Source: an uncultured Mycoplasmatota bacterium
Lineage (GTDB): Bacteria > Bacillota_I > Bacilli_A > RF39 > UBA660
Direction: 5' to 3'
DNA length: 64,000 nt
Assembly (NCBI GenBank): GCA_947165285.1
Contig: CAMUZS010000003.1
Location: 1 to 64,000 of the forward strand
Shown here: positions 37,090 through 44,945 of the stretch, one piece after another
Layout of the letters: every line of letters starts with the position of its first letter
Numbering within the stretch: position 1 is the first letter of the stretch
Program-made: the position numbers and the translations under genes
The notes under the pieces: model-generated
Seen by the model: only the letters and a program-made list of their open reading frames with translations
What the model was told of the DNA's origin: nothing
Database searches by the model: none

Positions 37090-37126
37090 CATAAATATTA
37101 TTAGGTATACATAAATATTATTAGGT
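37090..37126 (+). repeat. Two 17-base direct repeats upstream of spoIIIAH
   Basis: CATAAATATTATTAGGT occurs at 37090-37106 and again at 37110-37126, a period of 20 bases, immediately before the spoIIIAH ATG. The second copy supplies the ribosome site AGGTGAT. The spacing of two helical turns would suit a dimeric regulator, or it may be a recent small duplication. Confidence 0.75.
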
Positions 37127-37132
37127 GATATT

Positions 37133-37618
37133 ATGAATAAACAAAATATATGGTTTGTATCTTTGTTAAGTATTATTTTAATACTATGTGTATATTATAT
37201 TTCTATTCCGAGTAATTCATTTGAAAATATTGAACCAACTATTACAAAAGAAAATGATACTATTGAAGTAAGTGAAGCAAGTGATCTAGTTGGACTTAGA
37301 GTTGAAAATGATGAAATGGTATTATCACAAATAGAAGATCTCCAAAATACAATAATTGATAATAGTAAAAGCACTGAAGAAAAAAATATAGCATATGAAC
37401 AATTAAAAAATATTAATCAAAATAAAGGAAAACAAGAAGAAATAGAAAACTTAATAAAAAAAGAATTTAATTATAATTCTTTTGTAAAAATTGAAAATGA
37501 TTCAATAAGTATTGTTATACAAGAAAAAAATCATAATAAAGAAATAGCTAATAATATAATAAGAAAAGTACAAAGTTTATTTAATACAAAAAAATATATA
37601 ACTGTTAAATTTAATTAA
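37133..37618 (+). CDS. spoIIIAH: SpoIIIAH-like sporulation protein
   Basis: 161 residues. SpoIIIAH is the mother-cell component that pairs with forespore SpoIIQ to build the channel or feeding-tube apparatus across the two membranes. The N-terminus NKQNIWFVSLLSIILILCVYY is the typical membrane anchor of the family; the acidic linker and the C-terminal ring-building-motif fold (about residues 70-160, ...SFVKIENDSISIVI..., YITVKF) follow. It is shorter than the B. subtilis protein (218), and the other spoIIIA genes are not adjacent; it stands alone before gerE. ATG with AGGTGAT upstream. Confidence 0.82.
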   Translation: MNKQNIWFVSLLSIILILCVYYISIPSNSFENIEPTITKENDTIEVSEASDLVGLRVENDEMVLSQIEDLQNTIIDNSKSTEEKNIAYEQLKNINQNKGKQEEIENLIKKEFNYNSFVKIENDSISIVIQEKNHNKEIANNIIRKVQSLFNTKKYITVKFN

Positions 37619-37621
37619 GGT

Positions 37622-37648
37622 ACCATTTTATTTATTATTCATAAAATA
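37622..37648 (+). promoter_or_regulatory. Candidate sigma-K promoter of gerE
   Basis: AC (37622-37623), 16-base spacer, CATAAAATA (37640-37648), which matches the sigma-K pattern AC-N16/17-CATANNNTA exactly. It lies 17 bases upstream of the gerE ATG. In B. subtilis gerE is transcribed by sigma-K. Confidence 0.6.
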
Positions 37649-37665
37649 AATTAGAGAGTGATATT

Positions 37666-37878
37666 ATGAATAATAAAGTACTAACTAATCGTGAAAAAGA
37701 AATATTTGAATTACTTATAAAAAATCATACTACAAAAGAAATATCAAATAAACTTAAGATTAGTGAAAAAACAGTTCGCAATCATATATCTAATGTAATA
37801 CAAAAATTAGGTGTAAAAGGAAGATCTCAGGCAGTGATTGAATTATTAAAAATAGATGAACTGAATTTAGAATCTTAA
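37666..37878 (+). CDS. gerE: GerE-type late-sporulation transcription regulator
   Basis: 70 residues, a stand-alone LuxR-type helix-turn-helix protein like B. subtilis GerE (74 residues), which controls coat genes in the mother cell together with sigma-K. The sequence LTNREKEIFELLIKN, then TTKEIS and ISEKTVRNHISN, then QKLGVKGRSQAVIELL, is very close to GerE along its whole length. gerM follows directly, as in Bacillus, where gerE and gerM are near neighbours. ATG with GAGAGTGAT upstream; a candidate sigma-K promoter precedes it and a terminator follows. Confidence 0.93.
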   Translation: MNNKVLTNREKEIFELLIKNHTTKEISNKLKISEKTVRNHISNVIQKLGVKGRSQAVIELLKIDELNLES

Positions 37879-37892
37879 TTAGATTCTTTTTT
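37869..37892 (+). terminator. gerE terminator
   Basis: AGAATCT (37869-37875), five-base loop, AGATTCT (37881-37887), then a run of T. The stop codon lies in the loop. Confidence 0.8.
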
Positions 37893-37939
37893 TAGTATTA
37901 ATTTTAATGTTATTAATATAATTAATTAGAGGTATTTAT

Positions 37940-38839
37940 ATGTTAAAAAATATACTAAAAAAAAGATTAATAATATCTTTTATTACTATTTTAACCATAC
38001 TAATAATTTATTTAATACCCAATAAAAAATACTATGTTGAAAACTACATTTATAAGAATAATTTTAATAATATATATTTACTTAATAATAATTATTTAGT
38101 ACGAGCAAGTTCTATATCAAATTATAGTGAACCCACAAACAAAATTAAAGAAATTATTAAATCTTTAACAATAAATGATATAAATAATAGTGATAATCTA
38201 AAACCAATAATTCCAAAAAATACTAAATTATTAGATTTTAGTTTAAAAGATAATTTATTAAAAATAAATTTCTCTAAAGAATTATTAAACATTGATGAAA
38301 ATAATGAAGAAAAAATGATTGAATCAATTATTTATTCATTAACAGAACTTAAAGAAATAAAAAATATTATGATATTTGTTGAAGGAAATTCCTTAATAAA
38401 TTTACCTAATTCAAAAAAAATTTTACCAATTATTTTAAATAGAGATTATGGAATTAACAAAACATATAACATTACAACTTTTAATAATGTATCAAAATAT
38501 ACTCTTTATTATTTTATAAACATTAATAATAATTATAATGCTGTACCAGTAACACTATTTACAAATGATAGTAGTGATAAAGTAGAAGTCATAATTAAAA
38601 ATTTAAAATCAAGTAGTATTTATCAAACCGATTTAGTTAGTTTTTTAAGTAATAATACTAAATTATTAGATTATGAAATTGAAGAAAATAAAATTAAATT
38701 AAATTTTAATTCGTATCTTTTAGATGATTTTTATAACGAAGAATTATTAGAAGAAGTCAAATATGCAATAAGCGAAACATTTAAAGATTCATTAAATATA
38801 ACAGACATTAATATACTTATTAATGGAAAGGCAATATAA
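37940..38839 (+). CDS. gerM: GerM-like sporulation/germination protein
   Basis: 299 residues. N-terminal membrane anchor (about residues 10-27, IISFITILTILIIYLI), then two related halves (about 65-165 and 190-295), each with the GerMN pattern: an N-terminal VPVTLFT- or YLLNNNYLVR-like strand, IKEIIKSL or VEVIIKNL, a PKNTKLLDF or SNNTKLLDY turn, KINFS or KLNFN, and the helix with YSLTEL or YAISET. In B. subtilis GerM is needed for spore cortex and germination and helps build the SpoIIIAG channel complex. Not a lipoprotein here: no lipobox cysteine is seen. Synteny with gerE supports the call. Confidence 0.85.
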   Translation: MLKNILKKRLIISFITILTILIIYLIPNKKYYVENYIYKNNFNNIYLLNNNYLVRASSISNYSEPTNKIKEIIKSLTINDINNSDNLKPIIPKNTKLLDFSLKDNLLKINFSKELLNIDENNEEKMIESIIYSLTELKEIKNIMIFVEGNSLINLPNSKKILPIILNRDYGINKTYNITTFNNVSKYTLYYFININNNYNAVPVTLFTNDSSDKVEVIIKNLKSSSIYQTDLVSFLSNNTKLLDYEIEENKIKLNFNSYLLDDFYNEELLEEVKYAISETFKDSLNITDINILINGKAI

Positions 38840-38860
38840 AAACTCGAATTAAATTCGAGT
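38838..38860 (-). terminator. Terminator of the tRNA-Lys/tRNA-Thr transcript
   Basis: ACTCGAATT (38842-38850) and AATTCGAGT (38852-38860) form a stem; on the minus strand it runs into UUUU, so it ends the tRNA transcript rather than gerM. Confidence 0.72.
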
Positions 38861-38868
38861 AATTAACA

Positions 38869-38944
38869 TGGTGCCGAAGAAAGGAATCAAACCTCTAACC
38901 TACTGATTACGATTCAGTTGCTCTATCAATTGCGCTACTTCGGC
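38869..38944 (-). tRNA. tRNA-Thr (CGT anticodon), atypical core
   Basis: 76 bases with encoded CCA. The acceptor stem GCCGAAG/CTTCGGC is perfect, and the anticodon stem is ACTGA/TCAGT with loop ATCGTAA, giving anticodon CGT for codon ACG. Several core positions are unusual: base 19 is A instead of G, base 56 is U instead of C (an A19-U56 pair would be compensatory), base 32 is A, and the D-stem has a G12-A23 mismatch (GCGC/GAGC). It lies 9 bases downstream of tRNA-Lys and is co-transcribed with it. Confidence 0.88.
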
Positions 38945-38953
38945 ATAAAAAAA

Positions 38954-39029
38954 TGGTGGACCCTTAGGGATTCGAACCCTAGACCCACTGATTAAGAGTC
39001 AGTTGCTCTACCAACTGAGCTAAGGGTCC
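38954..39029 (-). tRNA. tRNA-Lys (CTT anticodon)
   Basis: 76 bases with encoded CCA. Acceptor GGACCCT/AGGGTCC, D-arm GCTC/GAGC with GG at 18-19, anticodon loop CTCTTAA (anticodon CTT), T-loop TTCGAAT. All conserved positions are normal. An extended -10 (TGC-TATAAT, complement of 39046-39054) lies about 17 bases upstream. Confidence 0.96.
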
Positions 39030-39045
39030 ATTCAATTACTTAAAT

Positions 39046-39054
39046 ATTATAGCA
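39046..39054 (-). promoter_or_regulatory. Extended -10 promoter of the tRNA-Lys/Thr unit
   Basis: TGCTATAAT on the minus strand, 17 bases upstream of tRNA-Lys; no clear -35 hexamer. Confidence 0.5.
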
Positions 39055-39071
39055 TATTTTTCATAAAAGTA

Positions 39072-39104
39072 TATAAAAAAGTATTAATTTACTTAATACT
39101 TTTT
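39072..39104 (-). terminator. Terminator of the 435-residue surface protein gene
   Basis: AAAAAGTATTAA (39076-39087), five-base loop, TTAATACTTTTT (39093-39104); on the minus strand followed by U. The stem reaches the stop codon. Confidence 0.82.
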
Positions 39105-40411
39105 TATTTAGTCTTTACAACATATGGATCAGATGCACTTCCACTTCCAGTAACAACTGAATTAATATCTAAACTAATTACTGGTCTTATATACATTTGA
39201 TTACTTATTTTTTTATCATAACTTAAACTTCCATCACGATTAACACTAATTGCATCTACACTATTATTTGATGGTATTATTTGACTACCAGATAATGTCC
39301 ACCATGAAGAAGTAATTGAATTATTAAATAAATAATACCTATTATTACTACTATTAGAACTAGCACCTGCAAAAACTATTTCATCAGCAGTTAATACTCC
39401 AATTTTACTTTTAACAATTTTACCCATACAAGTTAAACCAGGAATATTATCAACAAAAATTCTATTATATGTATTCAAATAAGAAATATTATTTTCTTCA
39501 TTAAAAACACTAGTATCTTCACAAAAAGATGACTCCATTATATATTTAGAATATTCAGATAGATTATTATTCATCCAAGATTCCAATTCATCTTTTAAAT
39601 TAGAATTACTAAATTCCAACTTAGAACTATAATTATCAGTTTCTGAAGAATCATTATTAAAAGCTATTTGATCATCCATAGTGGAATCCAAAATTAATCT
39701 TACACTATCATTTCCATTAATTCTAACTATTCTCCATGTAAAATTAGCAAAGCTTACATAATTATTATCTACAGCACCTCTAAAATAATAAGTCTTTCCA
39801 TCATTATCAACAGATTCAATTAATCCTTCATTTTCTAGTGCACTTTCTTTTCCTATTTCAGTTTTAGCTGTTTTAATTTCATTATTAGCTAAAATAGTAT
39901 CTCTAAAATTTGATGATGATTCCTTTGAACTATCTCTATAAGCTAATATATTAGCAGAAAAATATGCCATATCTTTTCCATTATTTTTAACCATTATATT
40001 ATAACTAACAGTTTTTGATACAGGTAAAGATACACTTTTTACTACCTCAGTATCAATATTTGATATCTTTTTATCATAAACACTATTATTTTCATTATCT
40101 AAAATAATTAATTCTAAATCATCACTAGATTTTTCAACATCCATAAAACTAATTGTAACAAATAAATCTCTATCACTTACATTACTTATAGATATCTTTT
40201 TATTATATATTTCACCAGATTTAAAATTTTTAATATCAAAATATTTACCGTCCAAATAATTAATACTTAAATATTCATCAGTATATACAAGTGATGCATC
40301 TTTATCATAATAATTTTTTTCACCACGAAAAGAATATGATATACCAACAAACAATGTTAATATAATCAAAGAAAAAACAGATAACAATACTATTTTATAT
40401 TTTCTTTTCAT
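39104..40411 (-). CDS. Anchored surface protein of unknown function
   Basis: 435 residues. The N-terminus MKRKYKIVLLSVFSLIILTLFVGISYS is a membrane anchor or signal peptide. Residues about 35-165 look like a beta-rich domain (IYNKKISISNVSDRDLFVTISF, with a phrase typical of TasA-like or camelysin-type surface proteins). The C-terminal half contains YYFRGAVDNNYVSFANFTWRI with VRLILDST, and ends in RPVISLDINSVV and GSGSASDPYVV, a pattern shared by many uncharacterised surface proteins of gut Bacillota (DUF6273-like). Two Cys may pair (SSFCEDT, GLTCMG). Monocistronic with its own promoter and terminator; function unknown. Confidence 0.72.
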   Translation of the reverse strand: MKRKYKIVLLSVFSLIILTLFVGISYSFRGEKNYYDKDASLVYTDEYLSINYLDGKYFDIKNFKSGEIYNKKISISNVSDRDLFVTISFMDVEKSSDDLELIILDNENNSVYDKKISNIDTEVVKSVSLPVSKTVSYNIMVKNNGKDMAYFSANILAYRDSSKESSSNFRDTILANNEIKTAKTEIGKESALENEGLIESVDNDGKTYYFRGAVDNNYVSFANFTWRIVRINGNDSVRLILDSTMDDQIAFNNDSSETDNYSSKLEFSNSNLKDELESWMNNNLSEYSKYIMESSFCEDTSVFNEENNISYLNTYNRIFVDNIPGLTCMGKIVKSKIGVLTADEIVFAGASSNSSNNRYYLFNNSITSSWWTLSGSQIIPSNNSVDAISVNRDGSLSYDKKISNQMYIRPVISLDINSVVTGSGSASDPYVVKTK

Positions 40412-40451
40412 AAGAAAAACCCGCCATTTCTATTTTGTCTACTCTAAATAA

Positions 40452-40480
40452 AGTATAACAATTATAAGCAGGTTTTTCAA
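40452..40480 (-). promoter_or_regulatory. Promoter of the 435-residue surface protein gene
   Basis: TTGAAA (40475-40480), 17-base spacer, TATACT (40452-40457) on the minus strand, about 40 bases upstream of the ATG. The short region 40412-40497 also has a distant inverted repeat (AACCCGCC and GCAGGTTTT) that could be a weak terminator for the upstream gene. Confidence 0.6.
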
Positions 40481-40497
40481 GTACTATAAGTATTTTT

Positions 40498-41391
40498 TTA
40501 ATCCCATAAATTATGAGGATAAACACCTTTTTCAATTTCCTTTAAAATAAATTCCTTTAAATAAGTTGCATCTTCTTTATATGTCATACCAACCCATTTA
40601 GAATCAGTTGGAATATCTAATATAATTTTACCATCTTTTATACTATCATCCATAATATCAGGTAATAACATTTCATAATCCATTAAATCATCTTTATGTT
40701 TTTCAAAATCATCTTTCATAACATTTCCGATTTTAGTAATTATATCAGTTGTAAATCCATTCATTAACATAGAACAAGAATTATTTTTTTCAACATAAAA
40801 TTCCGGTTTATTTTTATCTAATGGTGTGCATTTAACTCTATCACCATCCAATATTACAGATGATTCAATTATTTCAGTAATTATTTTATCTTTAGATCTA
40901 ATAACACCTCTTTTAACTGATCCATTTTCAGATAAAGTATCTGCTATATGATAACCAATTACACTGTAATTATTTGTATCCAATGCTTTAGATAAATCTT
41001 CAAATGCTTTATCACCATAAAAATCATCAGCAGTTATAACACCAAAGTTTCCTTCAATTTCATTACGTGCACAATAAATTGCATGTGCTGTACCCCATGG
41101 TTTTTCTCTACCATCTGGAACACTAAAGCCATCAGGAATATCATCTAATTTTTGAAAAGCATATCCAACTTTTATTCTACCATTTATTCTTTTACCAATA
41201 GTACTTTCAAATAATTCTAAAAATTCCTCTCTTATTATAAAAACAACTTTTGTAAAGCCATATTTTATTGCTGAATATATAGAATAGTCTATAATAAATT
41301 CATCATTTGGACCTACTGGAAATGTTTGTTTCATTCCTCCAAATCTAGATCCCATTCCTGCAGCAAGTATTACTAAAGTTTTATCTTTCAT
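40498..41391 (-). CDS. Sugar-phosphate nucleotidyltransferase-like protein
   Basis: 297 residues. The N-terminal nucleotide-binding signature LAAGMGSRFGGMKQ and the metal-binding ITADDFYGD mark the NTP-transferase (GT-A-like) fold used by enzymes that join a nucleotide to a sugar phosphate or similar substrate. Length and EKPWGTAHAIYCARNEI (nucleotide contacts) fit the family; KWVGMTYKED near the C-terminus matches a conserved block in a subfamily seen in gut Bacillota. The specific substrate cannot be given; surface-glycan precursor synthesis is a reasonable inference. ATG with AAGGAAGG upstream. No glycan biosynthesis genes are adjacent. Confidence 0.85.
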   Translation of the reverse strand: MKDKTLVILAAGMGSRFGGMKQTFPVGPNDEFIIDYSIYSAIKYGFTKVVFIIREEFLELFESTIGKRINGRIKVGYAFQKLDDIPDGFSVPDGREKPWGTAHAIYCARNEIEGNFGVITADDFYGDKAFEDLSKALDTNNYSVIGYHIADTLSENGSVKRGVIRSKDKIITEIIESSVILDGDRVKCTPLDKNKPEFYVEKNNSCSMLMNGFTTDIITKIGNVMKDDFEKHKDDLMDYEMLLPDIMDDSIKDGKIILDIPTDSKWVGMTYKEDATYLKEFILKEIEKGVYPHNLWD

Positions 41392-41495
41392 AAAAATACC
41401 TTCCTTCTAAAATTATTGTACCAAATTTTTCCAAAAAAACATACTATAATAATTATTATTAAGTGGTATACTAATAATATAAGAGGAGGTTTTTT

Positions 41496-42743
41496 ATGAT
41501 AAAAAGAAACATTATTGTTATAGATTTAAAAAGTTTTTTTGCCTCCTGTGAATGTGTCGAAAGAGGACTTGATCCTTACAAAGTAGATTTAGTTGTAGCA
41601 AATCCAAATCAAGGAAATGGTGCCATCACATTAGCTGTTACACCACACTTAAAAGCGCAAGGAATAAATGGAAGAACTCGACTTTATGAAATACCAAAAA
41701 ATATAAAATATGAAATAGTTCCACCACGTATGAAACTTTATCAAGAAAAAGCTAAAGAAGTAGTTAATATATTTTTAGATTATGTTAACAAAGATGATTT
41801 ACATGTATATTCAATTGATGAAAGCTTTTTAGATTTAACAAATTACTTAAAAATGTATAAAAAAAGTGATTATGAAATGGCAGAAATTATAATGGAAGAT
41901 ATTTATAAAAAAACAGGACTTACCTCAACTTGTGGAATTGGACCTAATATGTTATTAGCAAAAGTAGCTATGGATACTGAAGCAAAAAAATATAAAAACG
42001 GAATTGCAAAATGGACATATGAAGATGTTGAAAAAAAGCTTTGGCCAATTACTCCCCTATCTAAAATGTGGGGAATTGGACCACGCATGGAAAAGAAACT
42101 AAACAAATTAAATATTTTTTCAATAAAAGATCTTGCAAATTATGATAAAGATAAATTAAAAAAATTATTTGGCATCATAGGTGAAGAATTATATTATCAT
42201 GCTAATGGTATTGACGAATCAATAATAAGTGATTATAAAGTAGCTCCTAAATCAACAAGCTATTCTCATTCTCAAGTTTTATTTAAAGATTATAATCAAG
42301 AAAATATAAAACTAATTATTCAAGAAATGATTGAAGTAATCTGTCAAAGATTAAGAACAAATCATAAAAAATCTAAAATAATAGGTTTAGGAATAGGATA
42401 TTCTAAAAATATAGGTGGAGGATTTTATCATAATATAAAAGTAATTCCAACTGATTTAGAAAGTGATTTTTATTTTTATTCATTGAACATATTTGATAAA
42501 TATTATGAGGGCTTTCCAATTAGAAAAGTTACAATAACAGCAGGTAATTTAACTGATAACAAAAGTACACAATTAAACCTATTCGAAGACATAATAGAAA
42601 TTGAAAAAAAAGAAAAATTAGGTTCAACAATTGACGAAATAAAAGAAAAATTTGGTAAAAATTCATTAGTTAAAGCATCAGCATTACTTGAAGATTCTAC
42701 TATAATTGAACGTAATAAAAAAATAGGTGGACATCATGAGTAA
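41496..42743 (+). CDS. Y-family DNA polymerase (UmuC/UvrX type)
   Basis: 415 residues. A translesion polymerase of the ImpB/MucB/SamB group. Catalytic acids Asp-10 (IVIDLKSFFASCEC), Asp-108 and Glu-109 (YSIDESF) are present; the thumb HhH region is WGIGPRMEKKLNKL, and the little-finger domain follows. The C-terminus ESKDxL-like beta-clamp-binding site is visible as TQLNLFED. This resembles the B. subtilis UvrX/YqjW group, which is paired with YolD-like proteins, and indeed a YolD-like gene overlaps its 3' end. ATG with AGAGGAGG. A candidate extended -10 (TGGTATACT) lies 30 bases upstream; no LexA box is visible. Confidence 0.93.
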   Translation: MIKRNIIVIDLKSFFASCECVERGLDPYKVDLVVANPNQGNGAITLAVTPHLKAQGINGRTRLYEIPKNIKYEIVPPRMKLYQEKAKEVVNIFLDYVNKDDLHVYSIDESFLDLTNYLKMYKKSDYEMAEIIMEDIYKKTGLTSTCGIGPNMLLAKVAMDTEAKKYKNGIAKWTYEDVEKKLWPITPLSKMWGIGPRMEKKLNKLNIFSIKDLANYDKDKLKKLFGIIGEELYYHANGIDESIISDYKVAPKSTSYSHSQVLFKDYNQENIKLIIQEMIEVICQRLRTNHKKSKIIGLGIGYSKNIGGGFYHNIKVIPTDLESDFYFYSLNIFDKYYEGFPIRKVTITAGNLTDNKSTQLNLFEDIIEIEKKEKLGSTIDEIKEKFGKNSLVKASALLEDSTIIERNKKIGGHHE

Positions 42744-43062
42744 TTATAAAGATAGAGGTATGCTAAAATGGCAGCCATTTGATTCTGTTATCCAATCCAA
42801 AAAAGTTGTAAATAATCTATCAAATAAAAGAAATAAAATTGAACAACCTATTTTATCTGAAGATCAATTAATAGAATTTAATGACATAATAACACAGGCA
42901 TACTATTCAAATAACATAATAAAAATATCTTATTATTTTTCTGGAAATATAATTTCAAAAGAAGCTAAAATCAAAAAAATTAATTATGTAAAAAAACAAA
43001 TTATATTAAGTGATAATACTACTATTTTTTATAAACAAATTACAAATATAAAAATTATTTGA
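42736..43062 (+). CDS. YolD-like protein
   Basis: 108 residues from the ATG at 42736 (AGGTGG five bases upstream); it overlaps the polymerase gene by eight bases (ATGAGTAA). The motif YKDRGMLKWQPFDSV near the N-terminus and the small beta-barrel-like C-terminal half (KISYYFSGNIISKEAKIKKI, ITNIKII) are typical of the YolD family (PF08863). Members are encoded next to Y-family polymerases and are thought to play a UmuD-like role in lesion bypass; this is inferred from association. Confidence 0.9.
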   Translation: MSNYKDRGMLKWQPFDSVIQSKKVVNNLSNKRNKIEQPILSEDQLIEFNDIITQAYYSNNIIKISYYFSGNIISKEAKIKKINYVKKQIILSDNTTIFYKQITNIKII

Positions 43063-43114
43063 CTTTCTATATATTTATAAAGTAGAATATAGGATTAATA
43101 AAGAAGGAATAAGT

Positions 43115-44155
43115 ATGAATAATAAATTAGATGATATTTTAAAAGTATTAAAATATAATGATATGATTGATAAACTATATAAAAAATTAACTCAATTAGA
43201 GATTAAGAATTTAAAGAATTCTGATGAATATATAAATATAGTTGAATTAATTAATGATTTAAGTAAAAAAGAATATGAAATAACAAAAAGTGCTACTTAT
43301 TATGATGAAGAATTAAATAATATATTTAATAATATTTCATCATTTAATAATTACTCAGATGATGCAATTAACTATATTAATGAAACAAATAATTCAAAAA
43401 TAAAAAGACTACTATGCCATTATGATGAAATATCACTAACTAAAGATGATTTTCCAGAAGATCTATTAACTAAAGAAGAAATAAGAGTTAATGGATATGT
43501 CATACCAACAGATGAAGCATTAGAATTAATTGAAGAATTTGATGAAGATAGTGCTGAATATGTAAGAGAAATAATAAGTAATTTTGAAGAACAAATGTTT
43601 GAAACATTATCAATTAATAATTTTTTACTATATTGTAGAAATGCTTTAGAACATCATACAACTGCAGAATATTTAGAAGATGCAATTGCAAATGAAAAAA
43701 ATTTAAAAATAAAAAATAAATTAATAGAATATAAATATAAAATGATTAGTATTTATAAATATTTAGAAGATCCATTTTTAAAAAATCCTAATAATTACTC
43801 AAGAACAGCCTATTATCAAGAAATATTAAAAGAATATTATAATAAATATATAGAATTTTTTAAAGATTGGGACTCTTATTACGAAGATCAAGTTAATAAT
43901 GCATTATCAAATATTATGGACAATAGTCTTAATAAATATACAAATATTAACCAAAAATATTATGATAAATTACTTACAATATATTTAAAAGTATATTCTT
44001 CTATATCTTCTAGTGAAAAAATATTAAATTCAATTGATTTAGATAAGAAAACTGCTATACAGCTTTCAACTAGTGATAAAAATAAAAATATTATTAAAAA
44101 TTCATTAAATCTAAAACAAGATTTAATATTATGTAAAGTATTAAAAGAAAAATAA
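43115..44155 (+). CDS. Helical cytoplasmic protein of unknown function
   Basis: 346 residues with no signal peptide or membrane helix. It is acidic, Asn- and Tyr-rich, and appears almost entirely helical, with possible coiled-coil stretches in the first 60 residues (KLYKKLTQLEIKNLKN). A recognisable family is not apparent. ATG with AAGAAGG upstream. It is in the same orientation as the polymerase pair, 52 bases after the YolD-like gene, so it may share the transcript. The end lies just ahead of the tRNA-Ala promoter. Confidence 0.78.
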   Translation: MNNKLDDILKVLKYNDMIDKLYKKLTQLEIKNLKNSDEYINIVELINDLSKKEYEITKSATYYDEELNNIFNNISSFNNYSDDAINYINETNNSKIKRLLCHYDEISLTKDDFPEDLLTKEEIRVNGYVIPTDEALELIEEFDEDSAEYVREIISNFEEQMFETLSINNFLLYCRNALEHHTTAEYLEDAIANEKNLKIKNKLIEYKYKMISIYKYLEDPFLKNPNNYSRTAYYQEILKEYYNKYIEFFKDWDSYYEDQVNNALSNIMDNSLNKYTNINQKYYDKLLTIYLKVYSSISSSEKILNSIDLDKKTAIQLSTSDKNKNIIKNSLNLKQDLILCKVLKEK

Positions 44156-44168
44156 TTACAATTTTTTC

Positions 44169-44197
44169 TTGCTAATATTGCTATTTTATGGTAATAT
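44169..44197 (+). promoter_or_regulatory. tRNA-Ala promoter
   Basis: TTGCTA (44169-44174), 17-base spacer ending in TGG, TAATAT (44192-44197), 12 bases before the mature tRNA. Confidence 0.7.
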
Positions 44198-44209
44198 TAG
44201 ATTGTTCTT

Positions 44210-44286
44210 GGGGAATTAGCTCAGCTGGCTAGAGCACCTGCCCTGCACGCAGGGGGTCAAGGGTTCGAATCCCTTATTCTCCACCA
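44210..44286 (+). tRNA. tRNA-Ala (TGC anticodon), C at position 33
   Basis: 77 bases with encoded CCA. The G3-U70 pair of alanine tRNAs is present (GGGGAAT/ATTCTCC), D-loop has GG, T-loop TTCGAAT. The anticodon arm is CCTGC-CCTGCAC-GCAGG, so the loop has anticodon TGC but C instead of the nearly universal U at position 33. The stem allows no other alignment. Confidence 0.95.
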
Positions 44287-44296
44287 TTTTATAATT

Positions 44297-44322
44297 AAAA
44301 CTCACATATGTGAGTTTTTTTA
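44297..44322. terminator. Terminator between tRNA-Ala and mntP
   Basis: AAAACTCAC (44297-44305), loop ATAT, GTGAGTTTT (44310-44318), T-run on the plus strand and A-run on the other side, so it can serve both converging genes. Confidence 0.85.
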
Positions 44323-44880
44323 TATTAAATTTAAATGTACAAATAATATTTTAAAACCAATTACAATAAGTATAAAACCACCTATAAATTCAGCCTTATT
44401 TCCAAGTCTTTCTCCTACTTTATTACCAATACTAACCCCAACAAAAGATAATATAAATGTAATTACACCAATTAAAATTGTTGAAACAAATAAATCAACT
44501 TTTAAACATGAGAAAGTAATTCCAACCGTTAATGCATCAATACTAGTTGCTATAGATAACGGTAACATTTTTCTAATATTAATACTATCATCTAATTTAT
44601 TTTCCATTAAAATAGAATCTTTTATCATTTTCAAACCAATAATTAATAATAAAAGAAAAGCTATCCAATGATCAATATTAATTATAATATTACTAAATTT
44701 CGATGTAAGATTATATCCTATTATCGGCATTAAAAATTGAAATAATCCAAAATAGATTCCAATAATTAAAGCTTTTATAAAATTACAATTATCCTTTAAT
44801 GACATACCTTTACATAAAGATATTGCAAATGCATCCATTGATAGTCCAAAACTAATTAATATTATTTCAAATATATTCAT
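44320..44880 (-). CDS. mntP: MntP-type manganese efflux pump
   Basis: 186 residues with six predicted membrane helices in two similar halves of three. The conserved acidic motifs are present: GLSMDAFAISLCKG in the first helix and ATSIDALTVGITFSC in the fourth. The family exports Mn2+ from the cytoplasm. No manganese riboswitch (yybP-ykoY) is visible; the upstream gap is only 65 bases. Divergent from the methyltransferase gene. Confidence 0.92.
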   Translation of the reverse strand: MNIFEIILISFGLSMDAFAISLCKGMSLKDNCNFIKALIIGIYFGLFQFLMPIIGYNLTSKFSNIIINIDHWIAFLLLLIIGLKMIKDSILMENKLDDSINIRKMLPLSIATSIDALTVGITFSCLKVDLFVSTILIGVITFILSFVGVSIGNKVGERLGNKAEFIGGFILIVIGFKILFVHLNLI

Positions 44881-44945
44881 AATAAATTATATTAAATAAC
44901 TTGCTATTATATGAATAATTAGTTAATATATTTTTAGTGATTTTT

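Noticed and set aside
40412-40497. Long-range inverted repeat AACCCGCC and GCAGGTTTT as a riboswitch
   Set aside because: Only about nine imperfect base pairs over a loop of more than 40 bases, with an ordinary promoter inside; no conserved core is visible.
44881-44945. Manganese riboswitch before mntP
   Set aside because: The gap is too short and shows none of the yybP-ykoY features.
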